NCBI RefSeq assembly: GCF_025685625.1
Contig: NZ_JAGSYI010000002.1
Coordinates: forward strand, 434,001 to 498,000
Reading direction: 5' to 3'
Source: Acidicapsa acidisoli
GTDB taxonomy: Bacteria; Acidobacteriota; Terriglobia; Terriglobales; Acidobacteriaceae
Length of the DNA stretch: 64,000 nt
Shown: positions 18,256-26,750 of the stretch, one piece after another
How the letters are laid out: the number at the start of each line of letters is the position of its first letter
How positions within the stretch are numbered: position 1 is the first letter of the stretch
Program-made: the position numbers and the translations under genes
The notes under the pieces: generated by a model
Told to the model about the DNA's origin: nothing
The model's database searches: none
What the model saw: only the letters and a program-made list of their open reading frames with translations

Positions 18256-18343
18256 CTCAGTCCCAGCGCACGTTCCTGGGGCTCGCACGACAGCACGGTT
18301 CGACAATTCAACAGATTGAAAAATTCGTTTTAAGGAGAAAAAA

Positions 18344-19093
18344 TTGAGCTCCAAAAATCGTATCCTGACCTGCCTGGTTCTGCTCGCAGCAATCGTAGGA
18401 TTTGCAGGCTGCAAAAAGAAGACACCGCCCCCCACCAGCACCGCTCCCGAGGTCAACGCACCGGCGCCCACGGCCCAACTCACGGCAACGCCGACGACCA
18501 TCACTGCCGGGGACCAGGTTGTGCTGTCATGGCGCACCTCCAACGCTACCAGCGTATCGATTGACGGCGTGGGCGATGTCCCCAGTTCCGGCGTAAAGAC
18601 GGTAACGCCCAGCGAGTCGACCAGCTATCACCTCGTCGCCCGAGGCGACGGCGGCTCCGCGGACGCTACAGCACGCGTTACGGTCAATCCTGTGCAGAAC
18701 GCGGTTGCCGTCAACAACGATATGTCGTCCTCCAATCTGACCGAGGAGGAGCAGTTCAAGGCAAATGTCCAGGACATCTTCTTCGACTATGACAGCTACG
18801 ACGTCGGCAGCAATGCCTCCGGCGCGCTTTCCAAGTCGGCCGCATATTTGGCACAGCACCCCAACATCAAGGTTCTGATCGGCGGATATTGCGACGAACG
18901 CGGTTCCAACGAATACAACCTTACCCTTGGCCAAAGCCGCGCGACCTCGGCGAAGAACGCGCTGGTTCAGGCAGGCATCGCAGAGAACCGCATCCGCGTC
19001 GTCAGCTACGGCAAGGAAAAGCCCTTCTGCACCGAGTCGACCGAAGAATGCTGGCAGCAGAATCGCCGCGCCGGCTTCTCCATCGATCGGTAG
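18344..19093 (+). CDS. pal: Pal, peptidoglycan-associated lipoprotein with an extra Ig-like domain
   Basis: Known role: outer-membrane lipoprotein that holds peptidoglycan via its OmpA-like domain. Seen: 249 residues. A lipoprotein signal ends in GFAGC with the lipid-bearing Cys at 23. A segment of about 80 residues (45-122) with TATPTTITAGDQVVLSWRTS and STSYHLVARG looks like a bacterial Ig-like domain. A C-terminal OmpA domain (about 135-249) has IFFDYDSYDV, GGYCDERGSNEYNLTLGQSRA and NRRAGF. The start is TTG behind a good AAGGAG. The Ig-like insert is unusual: common Pal proteins are about 170 residues and lack it. Confidence 0.92.
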   Translation: MSSKNRILTCLVLLAAIVGFAGCKKKTPPPTSTAPEVNAPAPTAQLTATPTTITAGDQVVLSWRTSNATSVSIDGVGDVPSSGVKTVTPSESTSYHLVARGDGGSADATARVTVNPVQNAVAVNNDMSSSNLTEEEQFKANVQDIFFDYDSYDVGSNASGALSKSAAYLAQHPNIKVLIGGYCDERGSNEYNLTLGQSRATSAKNALVQAGIAENRIRVVSYGKEKPFCTESTEECWQQNRRAGFSIDR

Positions 19094-19120
19094 AACACGC
19101 AGATCCGCTTGACCCAACAC

Positions 19121-19163
19121 ATCGGGAAATCCTCCGCACCATAAATACGGAGGATTTCCCGAT
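19121..19163 (+). terminator. Perfect 16-bp hairpin between pal and cpoB
   Basis: Arms 19121-19136 and 19148-19163 are exact reverse complements, with an 11-nt loop. There is no T-run after it, so it may be a partial terminator or an RNA-stability stem setting pal above cpoB expression, not a classic intrinsic terminator. Confidence 0.55.
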
Positions 19164-19242
19164 AAACTATCTGTACATGCGACAGCTAGGGTTTTAGTCC
19201 TCCTGCCGCGCTCCATTTTTCGAAAAGACTGCGAGAATCCCG

Positions 19243-20193
19243 ATGCATCGTTATCCCGTTCACCGCGTTGTGCGCTATCGCCTCCCAGCTCTTCTGCTGG
19301 CCGCTGTGTTGATGACTTCGCTGCCCGCGCACGCAGCTTCCAAGGAAATCATTGAGCTGCAGACTCAAGTCCAGCAGCTCCTCGACAGTATGCAACGTTT
19401 GCAGTCCACGGTGGACTCGCGCTTCGGCCTCGTGCAGCACCTGGTCGAGCAAAGCACAGACAGCATCAACCAGATGAACGCCACAGTGACCGCCATGCAG
19501 CAGAAGCTGAATGCTCAGAGCGAGGCGACCAACGGGAAACTCGACGCAGCCTCCGGCCAGGTCCAGTCGCTCAACGACTCTCTTGACGAACTCAAGTCAC
19601 GCATCAGCAAGCTCGACAAGGAACTTCAGGACGTTCAGGGCCAGTTGCAGACAATGCAGGCCCAGTCCGCTGCCGGCGCAGCAGGAGCCGGGACGCAAGG
19701 CTCGCAGCAGCCAGGCCAGCCGGCACCCGCTGACGGTTCCGGCGCCCCCGGGCAACCTGCCGGACAAGCTGGGCAACCTGCTGCCACTCAAGCGCCACCG
19801 TTGCAGGATACCTACCAGAGCGCACTGCGCGACTACAACGCCGCGCACTACGACGTTGCATCTTCCGAATTCAACGACGTGATGCAGTACTATCCCAATG
19901 ATCCGCTGGCCGGAAATGCCCAGTTCTACATCGGTGAAATTGCGTACCGTCAGCAGAAATTCAAGGATGCAGTCAAAGCCTACAACGCGGTCCTTGAGAA
20001 CTTCGGCGGCAGCCCCAAGGCTCCCGCGGCGCAACTGCGCAAAGGCCTCGCATTGCTGCAATTGAATCAAAAGGATTCAGGCATACATGAGCTGCGCTCT
20101 CTCATCCAGCGCTATCCGCAAACCCCCGAAGCGCTCCAGGCGCGCAGCAAGCTCAATGCCCTTGGTGTTCGCATAAATCCCGCGTCGCGGTAA
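19243..20193 (+). CDS. cpoB: CpoB/YbgF, Tol-Pal associated periplasmic TPR protein
   Basis: Known role: coordinates Tol-Pal constriction with peptidoglycan synthesis. Seen: 316 residues. Signal peptide (core about 12-26, cleavage near PAHAA), a coiled coil (about 30-130, many Gln and heptad Leu), a Gly/Pro/Gln-rich linker (about 135-180), and C-terminal TPR repeats beginning DTYQSALRDYNAAHYDVAS and ending near the C-terminus. Last gene of the Tol operon; the convergent glycosyltransferase ends 18 nt away. Confidence 0.88.
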   Translation: MHRYPVHRVVRYRLPALLLAAVLMTSLPAHAASKEIIELQTQVQQLLDSMQRLQSTVDSRFGLVQHLVEQSTDSINQMNATVTAMQQKLNAQSEATNGKLDAASGQVQSLNDSLDELKSRISKLDKELQDVQGQLQTMQAQSAAGAAGAGTQGSQQPGQPAPADGSGAPGQPAGQAGQPAATQAPPLQDTYQSALRDYNAAHYDVASSEFNDVMQYYPNDPLAGNAQFYIGEIAYRQQKFKDAVKAYNAVLENFGGSPKAPAAQLRKGLALLQLNQKDSGIHELRSLIQRYPQTPEALQARSKLNALGVRINPASR

Positions 20194-20211
20194 GGAATTG
20201 TGAACTAATTC

Positions 20212-21261
20212 TTATGAGACAGCTGGGCGCGCAGGCTTGATAGTCCGCAGCATTACCTTCGCGCCATCTTTCATGCGCAGCTGCATTCTCGTCCACCAGC
20301 GGACCATGGGGTTCAGCCCCAGGTCCGCAATCGCGATGGCCAGCGAAAGAGACTTTGACTTTCCAAGATCCTGTAACAGAACCTTGTAATCGATTCGCTC
20401 CTGCTCCGTAAACAGCGGCGAATCGATAGCGTCAGCAAATCCGACTGCTTTCGCGCGCATATTGCTTGTAAGCGGCGCAATGCTCCAGCCGCGCTTTTGA
20501 TACTCAGGAATCAGCGTGTGCTTGTAGATGGAGATGGTCGTCATCACTTCCGACATCTTGCGCTTCGCTCTCACGCCTTGCGCATCATCCCACACGCGAT
20601 AATTCGATAGAACTTTGGGCGCGTAAACATTACCCCAGCCCGCTGCAGCCATGCGCAGGCACATATCCCAATCTTCGCACGTACGCCAGTCAAGGTTCGG
20701 AATGTAGTAATTCACTTCGCGCAAAGCTTGAGCCCTGTATAGGATGCAATTCGCTGCCGTGCGATATCCGCTCGCGTTGCTTCTCAAAGCCTCTTCCGGC
20801 GACTCGTAAGTTTTGCTTCGAGTCAACCGTCGGATGCGGGGACGCCGGTTGTCCTTATCCAGCTCGCCCACGTCGCAATGCGCAAATCCAGCCTGCGGAT
20901 GCTGGAGCATCAACTCGGCAAGCACGCGAACGTAGTCGGGCTCAAGTCGATCATCGGAGTCCAGACGAACGATCAAATCCGTCTTCGGTTGAGAGAGCAG
21001 CCAGCTAAGATTTCCCGGCAGCGCAAGATTTTTCGGCTGCCGATAGTATCTGATCTGAGGATATAACTTGCATATCTCCGCCATTACCGCCGGCGTATCA
21101 TCCGTGCTCGCGTCATCCGCGACCCAAAACTCCTGGATCGGATAACTCTGCGCCAAGGCGGACTCGATGGAGCCTTTAAGATACTGGGATTGATTGTATG
21201 TGCCAATGCAGATCGCGACAGATAACGAGGTTGATCCCGGCTGCTCAATGGGTCGTATCAT
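20212..21261 (-). CDS. Family 2 glycosyltransferase
   Basis: Seen: 349 residues. A GT-A fold N-terminus (ICIGTYNQSQYLKGSIESAL near 17-36), the nucleotide-sugar region WVADDASTDDTP, and a DXD-type motif RLDSDDRLEPDY near 100. No transmembrane segments, so probably a soluble or peripheral enzyme using a nucleotide-sugar donor. The acceptor is unknown. It stands alone, convergent with cpoB, and no polysaccharide cluster surrounds it. Confidence 0.88.
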   Translation of the reverse strand: MIRPIEQPGSTSLSVAICIGTYNQSQYLKGSIESALAQSYPIQEFWVADDASTDDTPAVMAEICKLYPQIRYYRQPKNLALPGNLSWLLSQPKTDLIVRLDSDDRLEPDYVRVLAELMLQHPQAGFAHCDVGELDKDNRRPRIRRLTRSKTYESPEEALRSNASGYRTAANCILYRAQALREVNYYIPNLDWRTCEDWDMCLRMAAAGWGNVYAPKVLSNYRVWDDAQGVRAKRKMSEVMTTISIYKHTLIPEYQKRGWSIAPLTSNMRAKAVGFADAIDSPLFTEQERIDYKVLLQDLGKSKSLSLAIAIADLGLNPMVRWWTRMQLRMKDGAKVMLRTIKPARPAVS

Positions 21262-21370
21262 CGATCTCTCCCGCGTTGGCTATGTCGCTAAGAAATGCAG
21301 AAAATCGGACTGACATATAGGGTGTCGCAACTAAGTCGATTATATATGGACCGATAACGATCTTCAGAGA

Positions 21371-21400
21371 CAACAAAGGCCCCGCCTGAAGCGGAGCCTC
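21371..21400 (-). terminator. Intrinsic terminator of korAB
   Basis: On the minus strand a 9-bp stem (AGGCTCCGC pairing with GCGGGGCCT, one G-U pair) with a 5-nt loop is followed by TTGTTGTC. It lies about 20 nt after the korB stop. Confidence 0.8.
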
Positions 21401-21418
21401 TGTCGAAAACGCTCCTAC

Positions 21419-22474
21419 CTACTGGAGGCCGGCCATCACCTTGTCCAGCACGTCTTTCCCTGGTCGGATCACCGACTCAGGCAACGAGCTGAGCGGCTGA
21501 TCGACTAGGTTGAGCAGATCGGTAAACGTCGGCTTCTCCGTGTCGACATAGAAAACGCCGGTAAGCACTTCGCCCTTTTCGTGAGCTTCCATCAGCGTCT
21601 TAACCGCCCCGATCCTGTCGGACGGATCGAAGTCTTCGCGGATCTTGCGCAGGCGGAGATGAGAACCATCGTGCATGCGAACATCTTTCGTCGTGCCAGG
21701 GTCATACTCAACTTCGATATCCTCGAAGACGGGCACAAAGCCCAGCTCATTGATCGGCTCGTCGTGCTCCTGCATGAACTTGTAGCTCTTGGTTGAGCCC
21801 TCATGATCGTTGAAGGTCACGCAGGGGCTGATCACATCCAGCATCACCGTGCCACGATGTGCAATCGCAGCCTTGAGCATGGTGAGCAACTGCTTCTTGT
21901 CGCCCGAAAATGAGCGGCCAACAAACGTTGCGCCAAGCTGGATCGCCAGCGAGCAGGTGTCGATGGGCGGAAGGTCATTGATTACGCCGGTCTTCAGTTT
22001 TGAGCCCAGATCGGCCGTCGCGGAAAACTGGCCCTTCGTGAGGCCATACACGCCGTTATCTTCAATGATGTAAATCATTGGAAGATTGCGCCGCAGCAGG
22101 TGAACAAACTGCCCCATACCGATCGAAGCCGTATCGCCGTCGCCTGAAACGCCAAGCGCGAGCATAGTGTGATTGCCCAAAATCGCTCCGGTCGATACGG
22201 AAGGCATACGGCCATGCACGCTGTTGAAGCTGTGTGCGCGGTTCATAAAATAGGCGGGGCTTTTCGAAGAGCAGCCGATGCCCGAAAGCTTCATCACCCG
22301 CTCGGGCTGCACGCCCATCTCAAACATCGCGTCAACAATGCGCTCGGAGATAGCATTGTGGCCGCAGCCTGCGCAGAGAGTAGTCTTGCCGCCGCGATAT
22401 TCGAGCACCGGCAGACCGAGACGGTTAACCTTGGGGCCAGGAGTGCTTGATGGTGTTGCTGTCGCTGTTGCCAT
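21419..22474 (-). CDS. korB: 2-oxoacid:ferredoxin oxidoreductase beta subunit (KorB-like)
   Basis: Known role: binds thiamine diphosphate and, with the alpha subunit, decarboxylates a 2-oxoacid (most likely 2-oxoglutarate) to an acyl-CoA, reducing ferredoxin. Seen: 351 residues. Cluster-type cysteines in LCAGCGHN and GIGCSS, and the thiamine-diphosphate motif SGDGDTASIGMGQFVHLLRRN...EDNGVYGLTKGQ. It starts 3 nt after korA ends and is followed by a clear terminator. Substrate preference (2-oxoglutarate against other oxoacids) is inferred from family likeness only. Confidence 0.87.
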   Translation of the reverse strand: MATATATPSSTPGPKVNRLGLPVLEYRGGKTTLCAGCGHNAISERIVDAMFEMGVQPERVMKLSGIGCSSKSPAYFMNRAHSFNSVHGRMPSVSTGAILGNHTMLALGVSGDGDTASIGMGQFVHLLRRNLPMIYIIEDNGVYGLTKGQFSATADLGSKLKTGVINDLPPIDTCSLAIQLGATFVGRSFSGDKKQLLTMLKAAIAHRGTVMLDVISPCVTFNDHEGSTKSYKFMQEHDEPINELGFVPVFEDIEVEYDPGTTKDVRMHDGSHLRLRKIREDFDPSDRIGAVKTLMEAHEKGEVLTGVFYVDTEKPTFTDLLNLVDQPLSSLPESVIRPGKDVLDKVMAGLQ

Positions 22475-22477
22475 GAA

Positions 22478-24328
22478 CTAGAGGCCCTCCTTGGTAACAA
22501 GTTCGCTGGTCACGAATTCCGCGTCGATCGGCAATCCGTTGAAATGAAGAATGCTGCGCAGCTTCGTGATCTGCTCCGCCGGAAGATCGAGCTTCAGCAG
22601 GCTTGCCAGTTGCGCATCGCGATCCTGTTCGACCACATAGATGCGCTCATGCGAAGCGACGAACTCGTGTATCTCCTCCGCGAAGGGAAACGCCCGGATG
22701 CGCAGGTAATCGATATCGAGGTCGTAAGCCTTCTTCACTTGATCAAGGGACTCGGTAATGGCATAGTGCGAGGTGCCATAAGCGATGATGCCGATCTTCG
22801 AGGCGCCATTCCTCTCGATCACCGGAGCAGGAACCAGCTTGCGCGCGTTCTCAAACTTGCGAGAAAGCCTTTCCATCACTTCCACGTACTCGTCGGGCTT
22901 CTCCGTGTAGCCGGATTTGGCGTTGTGTCCGGAGCCACGCGTGAAATAAGCAGCTTTGGGATGGTCCGTGCCGGGCAGCGTACGCCATCCGATGCCGTCG
23001 CCATCCACATCCTCGTAACGGCCAAAGCCGCCCAGCCGATTCAGGTCCTCTGCGGTGAGTACCTTGCCGCGATCCAGGGGCTTGTCAGGATAAGTAAATG
23101 GCTCGGACATCCAGTTATTCATGCCCAGATCAAGATCCGAAAGCACGAAAACCGGTGTCTGCAACCGCTCGGCCAGATCAAAAGCGTCATGGGCAAACTC
23201 GAAGCACTCTTTCACCGAACCCGGCAGCAGAACGATGTGCTTGGTATCGCCATGCGAGAGGAACGCGGTCGAGAGCAGATCGGCCTGCGAAGTGCGCGTC
23301 GGCATTCCCGTCGAGGGTCCGCTGCGCTGCACGTCAAAGATGACGCCGGGAATCTCCGCAAAATAGCCAAGCCCCGAGAACTCCGCCATCAACGAGATAC
23401 CTGGTCCCGAAGTCGCCGTCATCGAACGCGCGCCCGACCAGCCGGCTCCAAGAACCATGCCGATAGCAGCAAGTTCATCTTCAGCCTGAATCACGGCAAA
23501 GGTAGCCTTGCCTTCCTCGGTCACGCGGAACTTCTTCAGGTACTCAATCGTTGCCTCCACCACTGAGGTCGAAGGCGTGATCGGATACCACGCAACCACC
23601 GTCACTCCGGCAAATACCGCGCCCAGTCCGCAAGCGGCATTACCGTCGATGATGATCTTGCCCGTGGTGGCGTTCATGTGCTCGATGTAGAAGGGATCCT
23701 GCTTGGTCAGCTTCTCCGCAAAATAAGCCGCACCGGCCTTCACCGCGGCAAAGTTCAGGTCGAGCGCCTTCTGCTTCTTGGCGAACTGCTTCTTCAAAGC
23801 CGCCTCGACACAGTCCATGTCGATATTCAGCAGTTGGGCCATCACGCCCACATAGACCATGTTCCGAACCAGCTTGCGCAGCTTGGCCTCAGGACAAACC
23901 GCTGCCGTAATCTTGTCGAAGGGGACCGGATAGCAGACCACATCGTCGCGGTACTGTTTCAGATTCAGGCTTTCTTCGTAAACCGCAACACCATGCCCTG
24001 GAAGGGCCAGAATATCGTCCTTGGCTGTTTCGGGGTTCAGCGCAACCAGCAGATCGATGTACTGGCGGCGCGCGACGTATCCGTCTTTGCTGGCGCGGAT
24101 GGTGTACCAGGTGGGAAGTCCGGCAATATTTGAGGGGAAGAGGTTCTTTCCGCTAACCGGAACACCCATTCCAAAAATGCTCTTCAGCAGAACGCTGTTG
24201 GCCGATTGCGAGCCGGACCCGTTGACCGTTGCGACCTGAATGCTGAAGTCATTTACGACGCGATTCTGAGCGTCCTGTACCGCTGTTGTGCTCTGCACTT
24301 GACCCAGAGCTAGGTCTCCAATCGCCAT
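22478..24328 (-). CDS. korA: 2-oxoacid:ferredoxin oxidoreductase alpha subunit, gamma-alpha fusion (KorA-like)
   Basis: Seen: 616 residues. An N-terminal gamma domain (about 25-200, with GSGSQSANSVLLKSIFGMG) is fused to the alpha pyrimidine-binding domain. The alpha part contains AWYPITPSTSVVEA near 255, AEDELAAIGMVLGAGWSGARSMTATSGPGI and a C-terminal transketolase-like region (GTSHYAITESLDQ). This fused form is usual for the two-subunit Kor enzymes of aerobic and soil bacteria. It has its own promoter with a perfect TATAAT and forms a two-gene operon with korB. Confidence 0.88.
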   Translation of the reverse strand: MAIGDLALGQVQSTTAVQDAQNRVVNDFSIQVATVNGSGSQSANSVLLKSIFGMGVPVSGKNLFPSNIAGLPTWYTIRASKDGYVARRQYIDLLVALNPETAKDDILALPGHGVAVYEESLNLKQYRDDVVCYPVPFDKITAAVCPEAKLRKLVRNMVYVGVMAQLLNIDMDCVEAALKKQFAKKQKALDLNFAAVKAGAAYFAEKLTKQDPFYIEHMNATTGKIIIDGNAACGLGAVFAGVTVVAWYPITPSTSVVEATIEYLKKFRVTEEGKATFAVIQAEDELAAIGMVLGAGWSGARSMTATSGPGISLMAEFSGLGYFAEIPGVIFDVQRSGPSTGMPTRTSQADLLSTAFLSHGDTKHIVLLPGSVKECFEFAHDAFDLAERLQTPVFVLSDLDLGMNNWMSEPFTYPDKPLDRGKVLTAEDLNRLGGFGRYEDVDGDGIGWRTLPGTDHPKAAYFTRGSGHNAKSGYTEKPDEYVEVMERLSRKFENARKLVPAPVIERNGASKIGIIAYGTSHYAITESLDQVKKAYDLDIDYLRIRAFPFAEEIHEFVASHERIYVVEQDRDAQLASLLKLDLPAEQITKLRSILHFNGLPIDAEFVTSELVTKEGL

Positions 24329-24387
24329 GTGGCGGGATTCCCTTCAATTGAAATTCCAGAAAGACCGACTCTTTCTCTCAGCCACCA

Positions 24388-24417
24388 ATTATAGTCACTT
24401 AGCAGTAGATATGTCCG
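24388..24417 (-). promoter_or_regulatory. Sigma-70-type promoter of korAB
   Basis: On the minus strand a perfect TATAAT (24393-24388) lies 18 nt after CGGACA (24417-24412; 4/6 match to TTGACA). The predicted leader to the korA ATG is about 55 nt and contains GAAGGGAA as ribosome-binding site. Confidence 0.6.
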
Positions 24418-24585
24418 AATCCGGACCCAAGTGGTTACTGCTCAGATGGATACAAGTAACCTGCACGGCTGCATTTCACGGGTAGTCTCAGTATGCGGAC
24501 CGATAAGGTCACGAAACTCAAAAACCTATAAAAAGCATCGAAAGATTTTGCAATAGATGGCCGCTGTTTCCTGATTTCTGCCGCT

Positions 24586-25653
24586 CTAATTCCTGATTTG
24601 GGACAGCAATTGCTCGACCTCTGCCCGGATCTCGGATGTCAATGGCAAAAGAGGGGAACGAGCTTTTCCCCCAAAATAGCCATTGAAGTCGCAGGCATAC
24701 TTGATTCCGGCAATGCCGAGCTTGCCGCCGATCACGTTGCTGGCCTCAGCAATGTGTTTCTGTCTATCCGCAGCCAACTGATCGTCGTGTTCCTTCCACG
24801 CGGTGTAGATCTCCTGGCATGCCTGCGGTGCACACGTAGCAAAACCAAGAATGGCCCCGCTCGCACCCGCTTCCAGAGACTCCTTCAGGGTCCCCGCGGA
24901 ACCGGTCAACACCTGAAAGCCAACCTCGCGGGTCCGCGTTTTTCTCGCTGGAGCAGGAGGCGCTGCGGCTAAAGCAACCCCGCCTTCGCCACTCGAAGCC
25001 AGCCCGTCGGCCGAGATGAAGTTCCCAGAAGCCGCCGGTTTAGGAGCCATCATCCGCCCGGTAACCGCCTCGAAGACAGGCGTAACTGTAACCGTGCGAC
25101 GAGGAGCCAGGCGCGTCGCCTGCACCGCATTCCGCACTCGCTCCACACTCCCGCTCGACTCCTTGAGGCCGATAATATTCGGGTGCTGAGCCAGCTCTGC
25201 GACTACTTCCAGCGGAATCTCAGCCTCCGTGAACTTGGGAATCGAGTAGAGAATCACTGGCAGCGCCGAGCGATCGGCAACAGAACGAAAGTAATGCAAA
25301 AGCGCTGCCCCTGTAAGCTGCGGGCGATAGTAGCAGGGGTTGCGCACCAGCACGGCGTCGTATCCGGACCTCGCCGCAACCTCCGCCAGCTCCAGCGTCG
25401 CCTTCACGCTCTCGCGTCCAATGCCTGCGATCAGCACTTTCTCGTCGGCTGCGTTCTCAGCCGCTACGCGCAAGACTTCCCTGGTCTCCACGTCGTCAAG
25501 CGCCACAGCTTCGCCCGTCGAACCGAGGACCACCAAGCCCGACAGAGCAGTCAGCGAAAGCCGCGAGACATTGAACTCCAGCTTCTTGAAATAAATCCGT
25601 TCGTCTGGATAAAACGGCGTCGTGATCGGAGCGAATATACCTTCCAGCAGCAT
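24586..25653 (-). CDS. DapA/HOGA-family aldolase with a ~60-residue insertion
   Basis: Seen: 355 residues against about 290-300 for the family. A TIM-barrel aldolase/lyase with GSTGEA (45-50), NPCYYRP, the catalytic tyrosine in ILYSIPKFT (Y136) and the Schiff-base lysine K164 in GLKESSG. Between residue about 180 and 246 lies an Ala/Pro/Gly-rich segment with no family counterpart, after which the normal FQVLTGSAGTL resumes. Known relatives are dihydrodipicolinate synthase, N-acetylneuraminate lyase and 4-hydroxy-2-oxoglutarate aldolase. The sequence around the active site looks nearest the last, but no lysine-pathway or hydroxyproline genes adjoin it, so the substrate is open. Confidence 0.8.
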   Translation of the reverse strand: MLLEGIFAPITTPFYPDERIYFKKLEFNVSRLSLTALSGLVVLGSTGEAVALDDVETREVLRVAAENAADEKVLIAGIGRESVKATLELAEVAARSGYDAVLVRNPCYYRPQLTGAALLHYFRSVADRSALPVILYSIPKFTEAEIPLEVVAELAQHPNIIGLKESSGSVERVRNAVQATRLAPRRTVTVTPVFEAVTGRMMAPKPAASGNFISADGLASSGEGGVALAAAPPAPARKTRTREVGFQVLTGSAGTLKESLEAGASGAILGFATCAPQACQEIYTAWKEHDDQLAADRQKHIAEASNVIGGKLGIAGIKYACDFNGYFGGKARSPLLPLTSEIRAEVEQLLSQIRN

Positions 25654-25796
25654 GAGTTTTATTTTAGAGCTATCACCTGTCGCGGTGTCTTCTCAATCAC
25701 AGGAATCCACCTGAGCAACCTGCACGAACATGCGGCGTTTCGCGTTGTGACCGCTTCGCGTACACTTTAGTCACCAACTGTACCGACAGGATCAGC

Positions 25797-26309
25797 ATGA
25801 ATCCCGAAGATGTCGAGATGTCCGTCGAAAGCGATGAGATCGAGATCCAGGAGGAAGAGGAAAAAGCCTCCAATCTCGCCGAACAAGCACTTTGGGTCCT
25901 AATTCACATGCTGCTGGCTATCGGCTCCTGGGTGGCGATGATTCTATCCGTCAGCCTTGCGCGGCCCGAAAGTGTCCCGGTGATCGTCACCACGGCGCTG
26001 TCTTTTTCGGTTCCATTTCTGGTGGGCAATGTATTCACCCGTGTCAAGCAAAACGACATGGCGCCGTATACCTGGCTGGTTGGGCTGATCTGGTTTCTGA
26101 TCATCTGCCTCTGGATTCTGGACATGCCCACCGGGCCTAACCAGTGCTACCACTGCGACGCCTCGCAGAAGCTCTATCTGACCTTTTTCAGCCTCACGGA
26201 AGATAGCGGCCTCATCGATGGCCAGGGGCGTTTCGTCGGCACCTGGCCGGCCGTGGCATGCATTGGCTACGGCATCGGCTCCCGGTTCGCCCTCAGGCGC
26301 AAGTCATAG
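25797..26309 (+). CDS. Small integral membrane protein, function unknown
   Basis: Not recognised. Seen: 170 residues. A strongly acidic N-terminus (about residues 3-24, mostly Glu/Asp), then four hydrophobic segments (about 31-55, 63-82, 94-113 and 150-165). A Cys-rich loop before the last helix (NQCYHCDASQK) might bind a metal or form disulfides. An AGGA lies 6 nt before the ATG. It precedes a DUF2834-like membrane gene on the same strand. Confidence 0.6.
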   Translation: MNPEDVEMSVESDEIEIQEEEEKASNLAEQALWVLIHMLLAIGSWVAMILSVSLARPESVPVIVTTALSFSVPFLVGNVFTRVKQNDMAPYTWLVGLIWFLIICLWILDMPTGPNQCYHCDASQKLYLTFFSLTEDSGLIDGQGRFVGTWPAVACIGYGIGSRFALRRKS

Positions 26310-26414
26310 CCGTCTGTTCGATTGGTCTACACCTGGGCGAACATCTCAACGGTTGGAACGAATTCCTTTGCCGATTCGTTCTGTGTCTATCCCCCATCTC
26401 TGGAGGAACCCGCC

Positions 26415-26750
26415 GTGAAGCCCAGAACCCTCTATCTGATTCTCTGCGTCCTGGGAGTCGTCCTGCCCTACTGGCAATTCGTTCCCTGGCTGGCGGAAAA
26501 CGGCACGAACTTCCCGCTATTCTTCCACCAGCTCTTCGCCAACCGCATCAGCGCCTTCTTCGGTATGGACGTGATCGTCTCCGCAGTCACGCTGATGATC
26601 TTTGTTCGCAGAGAAAGAAGCCATCTCTCCGCCACCGCCCGATGGCTTCCGCTCATTGCCGTCCTCACCGTGGGCGTCTCCCTGGCGCTGCCGCTATTCC
26701 TCTATCTGCGCGAACGGCGCCTCGACAGGACTGCGATTCAGGCTGTTTAG
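26415..26750 (+). CDS. DUF2834-like small membrane protein
   Basis: Seen: 111 residues with three membrane segments. The pattern [17 protein letters not shown]...[29 protein letters not shown] matches DUF2834 proteins, whose function is unknown. I choose the GTG at 26415 because GGAGG lies 8 nt upstream and the family begins there; the longer frame to 26322 is not family-like. Its stop overlaps the convergent carB stop by 4 nt. Confidence 0.7.
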   Translation: MKPRTLYLILCVLGVVLPYWQFVPWLAENGTNFPLFFHQLFANRISAFFGMDVIVSAVTLMIFVRRERSHLSATARWLPLIAVLTVGVSLALPLFLYLRERRLDRTAIQAV

